The position numbers and the translations under genes are program-made. 64,000 bases of DNA, taken from assembly GCA_004369045.1 (NCBI GenBank), contig ML213527.1, positions 232,982-296,981 of the forward strand, given 5' to 3'. The notes beneath the pieces are model-generated. The model searched no databases. It saw nothing but the letters and a program-made list of their open reading frames with translations, and was not told where the DNA came from. This stretch comes from Heliocybe sulcata (lineage: Eukaryota > Basidiomycota > Agaricomycetes > Gloeophyllales > Gloeophyllaceae). This document shows, in pieces, positions 36,788 to 48,052 of the stretch (its first letter is position 1; each line of letters opens with the position of its first letter).

Positions 36788-38539
36788 TCAATACGGCGGG
36801 CGCTTAAACTCATCGCTGATGGCCTGCGCCTCGGGGTCGAACGCGCCGTCCTTGGCGGCCTTGCCCGACGCGTCGTACTCCATGAAGGACTCGCCGCCCT
36901 GCGGGTCCTGCGCCGTGAACGTCTCCATCTACATGGGCGCACCGCAGTGAGGACGAGGAAAAAGAGTGAGGGAGGAAGAAGGGAGGAAGAGTCAGGGCGG
37001 AAGAAGGAAGAAGAGTCAGGGCGGAAGAAGGAAGGAGGAAGAGCGCGCCACGAACCTGCACGTGCACGCCCATGCTGTCCGTGCCGATCGATTTCTTGAA
37101 GGACACGGCGCCGGGGTTGGGCCGCGTGCCGCGGAAGGCGAGGGTGGAGCCTGCGCCGCTTGACCTGAAGGTACGACATGAGATGAGATGAGATACTTGA
37201 TACTTTTTTTTGAGAGAGAGAGTGGCTTACGCAAAGAACTCTGGCCCCTTCTGGGTGAACTTTGTCAGCCGCCGGACCACGCGGCAAGCTACGATCTAAG
37301 CGCGCGGATGAGAACACGAATACGGGAGAGACAGAGGGTAGCGTAGACGTACGGTGGATGCGATGGCAGCAGGGACGTTGGCGATGATCGACATGACAGC
37401 GTTAAGGTCCAATAACATGAAGATCTGCCCAACCGCCCGTCAGCCCTATATGACCCCCCACCCCACACCGCACTCCTCACCGTCGCAATCAAATTCGCCA
37501 AGAACCTGTACAAGGCTACTCAGCACACTCCTCCCCTGGTTATGTGTAACGGGGCGCTTACGCAACGAGGAAATAAATCAAGCCGTCGCTAAAGATCATC
37601 TTGAACAGCGCGGAGCGGCCCGTCCAGGGGTACGCGAGCTTCGCCGCCGTCAAGCACAGCACGGAAAAGTCAAAGCACATCGAGTAGATGAACGTCGCCG
37701 CGAGCAGCGTGTTGTTTGTATTCGTGATCGCACAGCCCTGCCCGGGGATGTACGCGGCTGTTAGGAGGATGCCTGCAACGCGATGTCATGTCAGGTTTTA
37801 GTTGGCACGGGTGGGGGGAGGGGGGGCTTACCGTGCAGGAGCATGGACCAGTGGCCGAGGATGACGACGACGAGTGGGACGACGATGTACCACTTTTGCG
37901 ACCAGACGGCCATTCTGTGTGGGTGTCAAGACGGCGGGCGCAGCGAAGGGTCGGAGGGGACTTACGTCCGGATGGACAAGTTGATGCTGGCGAGGCCGAT
38001 GGAGGCGTTGCCAAAGCATTGGATGATCGTGTACAGCGCCTGGCAGTTGATAGGTCTGCTCATCCGGTAAGACTAGGCGCTACGAGCACTGGTGGGTGGA
38101 GCGTACGTTGTAACGTTCAGAACGATGGCACTGCACGGTCGTTAGCAGATGAAGCTGAGTGTTGGATGGATAATGGTGTACTTACATGCCGATCAGCGCG
38201 AATAGCAAAAAGTAGCGGTTGGCAAAGTAGAAGATCTATATTGCGCGGTGAGCAGGGGGGTATGGTATGGGTTGGTGGACTGACCATTGGCCATCGGAAG
38301 CGTTTCTTTCCTGAAATGAACTCCCAATCGAACGGGAGGGAAGTGACGAACTCCCATCTGCGTGATCCATCAGCGCGGTCAAGGCGTGCATCCAAAGCCA
38401 CTCACATGTAAAGGCCGATCAAGCAGTGCATGAACCTTGCAAAGGCCTCTGTACATGCTATCAGCCACCAGCAGACGTTGAATAACGTGGCCTTACCGCT
38501 GTCCTTTGCGATCTCGGCTTCGGACTTCCAGTCGACCAT
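36788..38539 (-). CDS. Multi-pass (about seven-helix) membrane protein, paralogue 1
   Basis: The start is MVDWKSEAEIAKDS, spliced to EAFARFMHCLIGLY and then to WEFVTSLPFDWEFISGKKRF. Hydrophobic segments follow: FYFANRYFLLFALIGIAIVL, INCQALYTIIQCFGNASIGL, WYIVVPLVVVILGHWSMLL, AATFIYSMCFDFSVLCL, GLIYFLVAFLANLIATIF and MSIIANVPAAIASTIVACRV. The soluble tail ends DEFKRPPY. About ten introns, all GT-AG where checked. No catalytic motif is known to me; the layout resembles the expanded seven-helix families of mushroom-forming fungi (DUF6533/DUF6534-like), function unassigned. It is a clear paralogue of the inverted gene at 41,191, sharing intron positions and sequence along its length. A TTATAA box lies about 70 bases upstream. 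Confidence 0.87.
36987..37031. repeat. Purine-rich minisatellite in an intron
   Basis: Two full copies of aagagtcagggcggaagaagg (period 24 bases) with flanking partial copies of ggaggaaga lie inside the intron at 36,929-37,055 of the membrane-protein gene. The paralogous intron at 42,729-42,790 lacks it and is half as long. Confidence 0.75.
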
Positions 38540-41190
38540 GGCGATCAATAATTAGCAGGAAGGACAGACTCGGTGGGCTTGCGAGGTGGCTGGAGCAGCA
38601 CACGGCTCTTATAACGCGAGGGACTTCTTTCTGGGAACACGATGGGTTCTGCCATACTGGCTCTCTGCGGGATCCCGCCACGCGTTAAACCCGCTTCTCT
38701 TTTCCAGGCACTCTGGTCAATCACACTGCCATTCCCGGCCTTTGACGATTCGCGCCGCCGCTGCTTCGTCCGGTGTCCCATGTTTTCCAACAGAAGTGGC
38801 CTCCACAGACGCACACAGACCCTCTTCGACGCCGGCGTGCGCGGGATTAGCAAACGGACGGGTCGGCAAAGTCCCCCAGATGCAGACGGAAGCAAAAGGA
38901 GGGTGCACTGTCACAATCACGCGTTCTTGCCGTATTGGGGGGTCACATTGTTATGTCGTGAAGGGCATCGTCCGCGGCCGGCAATGTTCGTATGGAAACT
39001 CTCCTCAGGGCATTGGAATGAACACCAGGCATTTGGATCCGAGCCAAATGAATGTGTACGCCTTCAAATAAACCTGGTCCTTGCTTTGAGCGGCTCTGGT
39101 TTCGTCAATCAGCTCCACCGGCTGCCTTTCACGAAATCCGCCATCGCCGAGGTACCCAGACCGTGATCGGCGTTCCCCCGCCTGTATACTGTTGCAAATC
39201 CCCGCACTCGTATCCGCCGTAACACATCACGAAAGTATTGATGCGGGGTGTCCATTTCCACGGTTCTCGAGCCTCGTCGCCATCGAGTTCTCCACCAGGC
39301 GTATGCATACTTGGCGTTCATACCAGTTTGACGTTGGAGCGTACCTCCTTACTATCCCCAGAGTACACCTGTCTTCGCGTTCCATGTCCATTCATCTGCC
39401 AGTGTCTACCGTTCATACGCGTACAGTATTCTCATGCACTCATTATTCACGCTCCAATACTACGCACCTGATAAAGCGCCCGCATTACAAATGCAGGAGC
39501 GTCCTGAACGACCCACAGAGAACCCCCACCTCTACGGCACTTACGGCCTCTCGCGAATCACCCATCCCTGCGTACTTATTCTCCCCTTCTCCGTTCAACC
39601 CAAAAAAGGCAGTCCGCTTCACCCTCCCATTTACGGACGTAGCCGGAACGGGCGACTTGCTTGTTCGGCTAGATCTTGCAAGAGTAGGTTGTGGTCTGAT
39701 TCATGGTTGCTGGGGACCAGGGGACGTAAGGGGGTGAGTATGGCCCCGCGCCCATACTGGTTGCGAGCTTCTGAGAAGGCGGAGGTTCGACGAGGTTAAA
39801 GTACAAACAAGTGGACGGATTGAGAATTGTATGAGCGAAGAGGTGAGTTGGGCCTGGATATAGAGGCCCCAAGGGCGAGGTGGCTGGGTTGTTAATGCGA
39901 TAACCGAAAGATCGACGGAGACGAGGACTATATGTCTGGTCCCGCCATACTCGGAGACATTTAAAGTACCAGATGTCAAGAACCTCCAGTTGTCGGTTCT
40001 GGTGTGCGTTACTCCACATGAGAGAGCGATAAGTAGCAGTCCAGAGTCCAGGCTAATAGGTCTTCTGATACACTAAGACCTCGCGAGATATATAGTCCAC
40101 ACTCGTCTTGAAACTGAACAAGGGCCTGTTTACCATTGCCTCCGGTAACGAGGGCAGCAGGTAAAGTCGCACAGACTGTGAAACCGCAATGAAGACGCCG
40201 GATTGGCGACTCTGAGCTCGAGGTGAGTGACCGAGCAGCCTCTGCCATATGTTGTGTTGACGAGAGCCTCTCATCGTATCATGGAACCAACCGATGAATG
40301 GAGACCGTCCGATATGAAGCCAAGCTCTATAACGACAGTGTCTTGATAACACACTGTCATTATAGCACTAGCGCTTCATACCCCGGGGCCTGGGCGACAT
40401 CCACTCGAGTCCGTACCCAGCGTACCTGTATATCCAAGCGCCATATATCAGAGTTCGGTCTGGCCGACATGTCCTGTGAATATCCTTGATCTTCAGGATC
40501 GTTCCCTGAGATGAACCTGGTGCGTCAGTGAGAAAATGCCGAGGGTACCCGTCAGATCTATTTATGCCATTGCAGGGACTCGCGCGGAAGTCTAGAAACG
40601 TAGCGCGGACTGCGTGCTTGACGGAGGATTACGCGTTACGCGCTCGCATCTTGACATGGACAGACTGATTGGAAGGCCTCGTTGCAGTTCCTGTCAGGTT
40701 TGCGCCGACACCATCACCGTGAGGTTCTGCCCGCAGCACAGAAAGACAGGCGCGGGAGCGAACCTGAGAGGGCTCGCCTAACAAGCGGCGGGGCGGCGTC
40801 GGCGGAGCGGAGGGCCCGAGAACTTCATTTTGAGTTTCCCAGGAATCCGGAAACGGCGATCGGGGGTTCTCGGTGCCTGGTTTAGCAAATGGCGGTGGCT
40901 GTAAGGACCTTCCATTCCGGTCATAATGCAGGCTGACCTTGTCCCACAAACGCACTGGTCGCGGCGGCATGATAGACTTTTGGGTGGCAGATCGGGCGTG
41001 CACGCGTCCGAGTACGGCGGTCCCCTTGAGCGTTAGGTAACACCGTCCTGATGGAACTGGCGAGGCACCAGCTCTTCTGCTTCTTTTTTACATAGAGCTA
41101 TTCCGTACACAAGAATCCTGTTATAACGGACCACGTAAAGCGATGGGTATCCGCACCCCGCCCTCTCCCGCTGGTATCCGACTGCTCAAG
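38540..41190. other. Long divergent region between inverted paralogues
   Basis: 2.65 kb. Both ends carry a TTATAA box 65-70 bases before the flanking starts (38,609-38,614 and 41,121-41,126). Open frames of 120-175 codons occur near 38,600-39,170 and 39,670-40,250 but show no domain and no convincing exon chain. No repeat or RNA gene recognised. Confidence 0.4.
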
Positions 41191-42901
41191 ATGGTGGACT
41201 GGAACTCGCAGGCGGAACTTCAGACGGATGCAGGTCTGTTCCATCCGCCGCGACCTTACGCCCGGATGCTGACTCTCGCAACAGCGGTCTTTACAAAGTT
41301 TATGCACGCCATCCTCGGCTTGTATGCGTAAGCAGCGTCTCTGGAGGGGGACCTCGCAGCGGCTCTGACATTACGTTCTCTGCAGCTGGGAGTGGTTCAC
41401 TTCACTTGACTTTGACTGGGAGTTCATCCGGGGCAGGAAGAAGTTCCGATGGCCTATGGTAAGCACCCTGGAAGAAAAAATTTGGCTCTCTATCCATTAA
41501 CTCAAACTGCGCTCTAGATCTTCTACTTTTGCGGAAGGTATTGCCTCCTCATCGCGCTGATCGGAATGTAAGTCCATCCTCGGACCCCATGGAACCCCCC
41601 CATACTGACCCAACGCGTAGTGCTATTGCACTGGACACGACAACGTAAGCTCAGATCCGCAGGTTTTGAGCGAGCCTGACGGAATATATACTCGTTTCAG
41701 GCGGATCAACTGCCAGGCATTGTACACTTTCAACCAAGTGAGATCTCGCACCCCATCTTCCCATACAAAGTTCTTGCTGACCAGGGATCCCCCTTAGCTT
41801 ACCGGGCAAGCCACCATCGGCTTTGCCAGCATGAACCTCGCAATCCGGACGTACGTATCCCATAGCGCTTTGTGGCTCTTGCGTGCGCTGACCGCGTAAA
41901 CCAGTATGGCTATATGGTCGCAGAGGCGGTACATCGTCATTCCTTTAGTTATCGTCATCCTCGGGCACTGGTCCCTCATTCTCCAAGGTCCGTCCCACCC
42001 CCCTCTCCCCCAACCCTTAATAGTCTCCTCTCTGACGCATTCTCACCCTGTAGGCATCCAACTGACCGCGACGTTCGTCCCGGGGCAGGGCTGCGCGATC
42101 ATCAGCACCAAAACCACCATCCTCTCCGCCACATTCATTTACACGATGGTGTTCGACCTGATCGTGACCGTCCTCACCGGCTACAAGCTGATCTTCGACA
42201 ACCCCGGCGGGCAGCGGAGCTCGCTGATGAACAGGATATGGAACGACGGGCTCATCTATTTCTTTATCGCTTTCTTGTCCAACGCGGTTGCTACGGTACG
42301 TCGTCTTTCGTGGTGGATGGTTGGGCAGCGGTGATTGAGGATTTCGGAAAGACGTTTATGCTGTTGAATTGGAACCCGGTGATGAGCATCCTGTTCAACG
42401 TCCCGTCCGCAACCGCATCGACGGTAAGTACCAAGTCCCCGCGCGTCCCCCCTCCTCCCCCAGGCTGATCTCGATGACACTATAGATCGTCGCCTGCCGC
42501 GCCGTGCGCCGCCTCACCAACTTTGCCAGCTCAGGGCCCGAAGTCTTGTACGTCCCCCTTCCCTTCCCTTCCGACCCTCCCTCCCCGCTCCCGCTAACTC
42601 GCATCAGCTCCAGCTCCGGCGCGCACTCGGGCATCCGCTACCCCCCCAGCGCGACGGCCAACCGCCCGGTCATGACCGCCGTCTCCGTCGGCGGCCGCCG
42701 CAACAAATCCGACGGCGTGCACGTGCAGGTCAGCGTCCCCCCTTCCTCCCACCCTCTTATAAACTCACACTCACACGTATGCGGGGACAGATGGAGACGT
42801 TCACGGTGGCGGAGGGCGACAGCGACAAGGAGCTGGACAGCTCCGCAAAAGCCTCGCCCATCAACCCCCTCCCCGAGGACCTCGAAGCCCAGAGGTACTG
42901 A
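41191..42901 (+). CDS. Multi-pass (about seven-helix) membrane protein, paralogue 2
   Basis: Same family as the gene ending at 36,788. The start MVDWNSQAELQTDA aligns with MVDWKSEAEIAKDS of paralogue 1, which is why I prefer 41191 over the in-frame upstream ATG at 41143. The conserved order is WEWFTSLDFDWEFIRGRKKF, FYFCGRYCLLIALIGIAIAL, INCQALYTFNQLTGQATIGF, RYIVIPLVIVILGHWSLIL, VPGQGCAI, SATFIYTMVFDLIVTVLTGY, GLIYFFIAFLSNAVAT and VACRAVRRLTNFASSGPEV. HVQMETFT is shared exactly across the same intron. The tail is longer and ends LEAQRY. Introns are short GT-AG. The gene looks intact; function unassigned. Confidence 0.87.
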
Positions 42902-43299
42902 GCAACGGTTCTGCTTTATTGATATTAGTCGTGATGATACCTCGGGGCGACTCGGATGCCTGGTGCACATAGATCTTTTCGGAAAGGTAAATTTCGATGT
43001 AATGTGCTTGGAGAAGTAAGGATACCACGTGATGTATAATAATACCCTTCGTTTGTACGGGGACTCAAAACTAAGTGTAGTGCGTTGACCGAATAGTATT
43101 CATTCAGCTGGTCGACACTTGAGCTTGAGAGGAGGAGGGTGCCCGTTTCTTCGAGGACGTGAACTTCTTCCCGTCCGCCGTCGCCAGGTCATCCGTTTGC
43201 ATTAGTACAAGTGACAAGAACTCTACGGCTACACATGCCCCATTACAAAAAGCTGGGAAAAAGTACACTATGTAACGCCAAGAACCCGAACAGACTGGC
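42902..43299. other. Convergent intergenic region
   Basis: About 400 bases between the stops of paralogue 2 and the DUF6534 gene. Nothing further seen. Confidence 0.5.
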
Positions 43300-45217
43300 T
43301 CATATCGCACGAGGGACCTCGTCATCCTAAATTTTCGGGCTCAACACCACGCCATAACCTGCTTTTAACAAGGAGTGCTCACCATCTCGAATCGCACCTC
43401 GCCCTCGGAGCCAAGGTAATGCGCCCTCGCGCTTTGGAGGTGCCGCGAGTAGCCCCCGATCGTCCCGGGGCTCCAAAAGCTCGAAGACGTCCCTCTAGAA
43501 GTGAACACGTTCGCGGCGGGCGTCGGATACTCGCTCCCGGGCGACCGCTGCCGCGCATTCAGCCTGCGTGATGGATGAGTCCTAGTCCCGGAGATAATGC
43601 CCAGTGCGATTGTGTACGCACAGTGCCAAGTACGAGTTGACGTAGACTGAGGCAGCACCGTCAACGCGGGATCTGACAGTCGAAGAGTGGTGATGGCTTA
43701 CCCTTGACGACGACGATGTTGACGGTGAATACCGCCATGGTGTTTGGAAGAAGCGCCAGCTGGCGAGCGTATCAGGGTCGCGTATCACGAGCAACGTTCC
43801 GCGGGGACGCACAGTGAACATCTCGAGAACCGCCCCAGCACTGCACGATCGCGTCCGAGATGAGCGCCAACCCTACACAAAATGCCCACACTTACATCGT
43901 CAGCAACCCGTTGCGCAGGGACGCTACAGCCACAGTCCTAATAATCGAGTTCGTCCTGCAAGAAACACGTCTGCAAAGCGTACGACAAGCGGGACACGGG
44001 CACTAACGCGTGGAACCGACTCCGCCGACTGAGCAGGGACAGAGACAAGATCAAGGATATCATCAAATCGACGCAAATGGCGATCCCCGTGGACATGTAG
44101 ATTACCCACTGGCATAGCGAGACGGTCATTTGGAGGTGCAGCGTATGAGCTGAAGACGCACGTTGACTTGGCTGATCTGTGAGATCACGTGGACGGTGTA
44201 TCTGCAGCCTTGAATGATCAGGGGGATGCACGTCCTTCTCCGCGAAGTGGCTCACATTGCCCATATCACGGCTGAGGGGCGCGGATAAGTCCTGAGACGG
44301 CGGAATAAATTAGGCCACTCACTGGTAGTTGCAGCTAGCATTTATTCGATCACGACGGTCACCCAATGAAAGACAGGCCACGTACCATACGTCAAGACAA
44401 GCAGGAAAATCTTGAGATAGTTGCACCGTCAACTCCCGTGTACTCGAATGCCAGTGGCGCTGGAAACCTACCAATACCAACTGAACCCCCCGCGTATTGT
44501 TCGACAGGACGCCACAGACTTAGAAGCGACACTTGAGCGCGGGACCGAAACCCAGCGCTGGTACAACTCACTTTGCCATATTTGAATAATATATAAACTT
44601 GACGTCCGCCATTTAGCACGTCATCACGAGAGATATCAAACACAAGAACCGACCTCTGAACCGAAATGATCACTAGGCACTGTGATGATCACGATGGATT
44701 TCTGTTGAGGGATGATATTGGTTACAGACTCACCCCAATCGCTATCTGCAGCTGAGCAACAAGGTGGTACTCAGCGTCGACCTAATTCGTTGCAGCAACA
44801 GGCTTACCGTGAGACTCCACACAATGTCCAGCTGAATCTCTCCGCGATTTGTGACTAGACTGTAGAACAAGCCGTGCGCAACCAAGGCCGTGTGGCATGT
44901 ATCCAGTAACCTGCCACTGATGCGTAAGAGGGTCTTCGTACTTCTTACTTTACAGACCCACCATAGTTCTATGACCTTCAGCACCAAGTCAGCGGGTGAA
45001 ACGGTCGACGTGATCGAGGATACTTGCCCCCAGCTTACGAAGAATACCGTCGTAAGGATATGACCTGAAGTACTTCACCGTATGCAAGTTCGTGACGCCC
45101 CATAGTCTAAACGAATTATCAGGATTACTGAGATAATAGTAACAGAACGCGTACTCACGCAGCGGAGATAACTAGTCCCACAAAAAGGGCACCGTAGGTG
45201 TCGTCGTAAAACGTCAT
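43300..45217 (-). CDS. DUF6534-type seven-helix membrane protein
   Basis: The start MTFYDDTYGALFVGLVISAA spliced to LWGVTNLHTVKYFRSYPYD is the hallmark N-terminus of the basidiomycete DUF6534 family. Further matches are LLDTCHTALVAHGLFYSLVT, VWSLT, WVIYMSTGIAICVDLMISLI, RTNSIIRTVAVASLRNGLLT, and LPNTMAVFTVNIVVVK joined to VYVNSYLAL and LNARQRSP (family consensus KLYVNSLLATLNAR). A Ser/Gly tail ends EMDDEVPRAI. The first and last exons splice cleanly. Exons between about 44,720 and 44,240 are less certain, so a defect there cannot be excluded. The family has no assigned biochemical role. It follows paralogue 2 tail to tail. Confidence 0.75.
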
Positions 45218-47007
45218 GATAAAAGAAACATCCGCACAGCGGGCTGTCGCGACCAGAAAGAGCACTAATCAGCTACCGCGTGCGAGATTGCACTCATATA
45301 TACAGTGCACACATCGGAGCGCCGGCGTGATCCTGTTTGGAACGCACAATCAAACTTAATCCAATATAAACCTGAGAGCACTGAACGAGAAACAAGGCCA
45401 TCTCCGGCGATGGCTGTTGGGCACTCCGGCGAGGAATCGCATCGGCCTATGCATGCGGCGGTGGGGGAGCGGTAGGCATCATCGTTGGAGCGAGGGTCGA
45501 ACAGGTTACAGTGAAGCCCGCTACGTCCATACCACCTAACAAGGTCCGATGAGCTTAATGACGGTTGAAGCCGTGCCCCGATACCAAGGCACGCCATTGT
45601 ACGCATTAGACGAAGCGGGGGCGTTAATCTGTATACTTGGGCCATCAGCGCCGGACGCGCCACCTTGGACCGGACCAAAGGGCGATGCCAGTTCCTAAAA
45701 CGTCCGAGGTACCAAGATTGCCGTGAATGGAAAGTATCAGCTTTCTGATAGTCACAGCGCCAGTCGTTACTGAAGCAGAAATAACAACCACTGGGTATCA
45801 GCCGAACAGAAACAACCACTGTCGCAGGACGTCGAACGTACCTCACTCTGGGTTCCAGGTTGACTAAGGCAGGGGCTATATTTACAACATATTGGCATGA
45901 CCGCTTGCGAAAATCAATACTGTCCGTCAGATATATATTACTTCACAACAATTGTAGTTGCCCAAGTGATACTGTGGATGGGATCATAGTTAGATCATGG
46001 CGCTTGATGTAGTCTTTACGGAATACTCGTACGGACAGAAGACATCTAATGTGATGTGTTTGGACCCATATCGTGTTCACTAGTTCGACGACACCGACGA
46101 ATGGACGAGCTGGGAGACCGCCGCGAGCTCCTGCAGACGGTATGCTCAAGGACCATCTTTGAAAGAGCCAGGGGCAGACTTCCAGATATCACGAACTCGT
46201 TCAAAACACGGGATTGATAATGCACTCACCTGAGTCTACGACGTCCGCTAAGATGCGGCCATGAGCGTGACCCTCATCGTCCGGTGTTGCTTCGATCGTC
46301 ATGCAAAGTCGGGCGCTCGCCTTTTCAGGCCTTCGAACACTACCTCTAACAGATCTCAGTCTCACAACTGGATGTCACAATCTTGCTCTGGACGTGAATC
46401 CTGTGAGTATGCTCTCCCGAGCCGACAACGTCCGCTGCGGCAACAGTTAGCTGTGGACGTAAACCGTCGAGGCTGGGACTCCGTACCGAGCGGCCATGGT
46501 AGGCCAGCCATCAATCATACAATACTGGTTCAGTGCGGATTCATGGCTTTGCTCGCGACACTATTGGCAGGCACCGGACGTCGGATCACGCTGCGGGGGG
46601 CACTGTTCAAGTGCCCTGTTACAGAGTCCGATTCCCAAGTATAGCAGTAAAGGCAAATATTGCAGGAATATTGTGTCCGTTACTGATAGATGAGTTTCTT
46701 CCTCCTCACCGGGCGCTCAAGAGTTACCTACAATACTGCATAGCCGATGGCCGGATGTCAGTATCCCGTTTGAACGTAGGACTTAGGATGCACTCACTTA
46801 AGACCCAAATGGCCTGTAATGAGCTGCAGACTTACCTCACCCCGATGTCAGTCCAGCGTCACGACGACAATCGCTGTAATTACCATCAAGTCTATTGAGG
46901 TGCGTCAAGGATACATCTCAGCTCCCCCTCTCATAGCATTCGCGTGGTACAGAAACGTTCACGCTCGCCGTATGAGACTACACCCAGTTCCATCGGAAAG
47001 AGCTGAA
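45218..47007. other. Gene-poor region upstream of the DUF6534 gene
   Basis: 1.8 kb. Several open frames on both strands (for example the minus-strand stretches near 45,265-45,846 and 45,943-46,149) give hydrophobic or basic peptides but none matches a domain or forms a supported gene. A decayed membrane-protein copy is possible but I could not show it. Confidence 0.4.
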
Positions 47008-47917
47008 TCACTCTGCGGCATAAAGCTGGAACTCCCACGGAACCGCCTGCCCCGATCCTGTCTCGCTGAACCATATCCTTCTCAGACGACAGGTGGCGTA
47101 TACCTTGACATACGAGACATGCGAGTATGTTCCGCTAGGTAAAGCGATTGAATCGGTTCGCCCTTCCCTTTGGGACCTCTCGTATGCAGATTCCAGCAGA
47201 GACAGTGAGGTGAAATGTGAGAGCAAGGAAGGCAGGTTGAGGGCGACAGTAGACCACGTGGTTAGTCTGTGAGGAGAGGGAGACGGGAAGGAGAGGGGCA
47301 GGTGTAGGAGGGGCGGATTTGATACGGTCAGACGGGGGATTTCCTACACGACCGTAAAGACAACGGTAAGAATGGATGTAAGACTGTGCGACGGTCGGAC
47401 AGGCAAACGCTTACTGTATTCCATCATAGACAAATTTCATAGAGAAAGCGAGTACACAGTATGCAATGCAGCAGGGAATGAAATAACCGACCTGGAACGT
47501 CGAACACCTTATCGCTCCCTGCCTTCCGCCTCGATCAACAACACCGACCTCAAAGCTCCACTGACGACCCAAGTCTCGCACTTGAATATGCATCCAGGGG
47601 TGCTTCAATCCCAAGTGTTCACTACTCCCCGCAGGAGGGCAGCGGACATATGTGCTCCTTATCGTTGGGCTCTGAATATGCAGCACTGTCTGACCCAAGG
47701 TATATCCGCTCTCTTCGCCACTTGTCGAGACTGCGGAAGATGAGATGAGGCATGCGGGTGAAGGTGGTGCGGGTTCGGACTTGGAATCGTTCAAGAGATG
47801 TATGAAGGAATCAGAGGGCAATTGGGGATCAGTGTGTGTCGACAAAAGAGCTAGAGAGTCGCTGTTCGTAGATGAGAAGAGGGAGACAGTGCTTGGCTGG
47901 ATCGACGAGGAGAACAT
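47008..47917 (-). CDS. CFAP20-domain (DUF667) protein
   Basis: Two exons (47917-47492 and 47343-47008) with one 148-base intron join in frame to 253 codons plus stop. The N-terminus MFSSSIQPSTVSLFSSTNSD and the middle block VLHIQSPTIRSTYVRCPP, HPWMHIQVRDLGRQWSFEVG and VVDRGGRQGAIRCSTFQ match the CFAP20 beta-sandwich. The second exon continues PRLTVSNPPLLHLPLSFPSP and closes with YVKVYATCRLRRIWFSETG and VPWEFQLYAAE, as in the family. CFAP20 proteins bind ciliary microtubules in flagellate organisms; the role in a fungus without flagella is not known. It diverges from FMT1 across 135 bases. Confidence 0.88.
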
Positions 47918-48052
47918 GCTGATAGCTTCCGCCAACTTGGGAGTAGCTCCGTTACGGGACAACGAGTGTGGCGGAGAGGACGAGATACGGGAAATGCCGA
48001 AAGGCACTTCGATTCTCTGGATACATCGGACGCTTGGTCTCCAAACTGTTTT
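47918..48052. promoter_or_regulatory. 135-base divergent promoter of the CFAP20-domain gene and FMT1
   Basis: The two start codons lie only 135 bases apart, back to back, so the core promoters and both 5' UTRs must overlap or be very short. No TATA box is visible in either direction. Confidence 0.5.

Noticed and set aside
38586-39166. Open frames of 160-175 codons between the inverted paralogues
   Set aside because: No domain, no homologue-like composition, and they overlap the promoter of the minus-strand gene; likely chance.
41794-41979. Minus-strand frame resembling the membrane protein family
   Set aside because: It is the reverse shadow of an exon of the plus-strand paralogue.
45265-46149. 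A decayed second DUF6534-like gene upstream of the intact one
   Set aside because: A few hydrophobic peptides look suggestive, but no ordered set of family motifs or splice sites could be shown.
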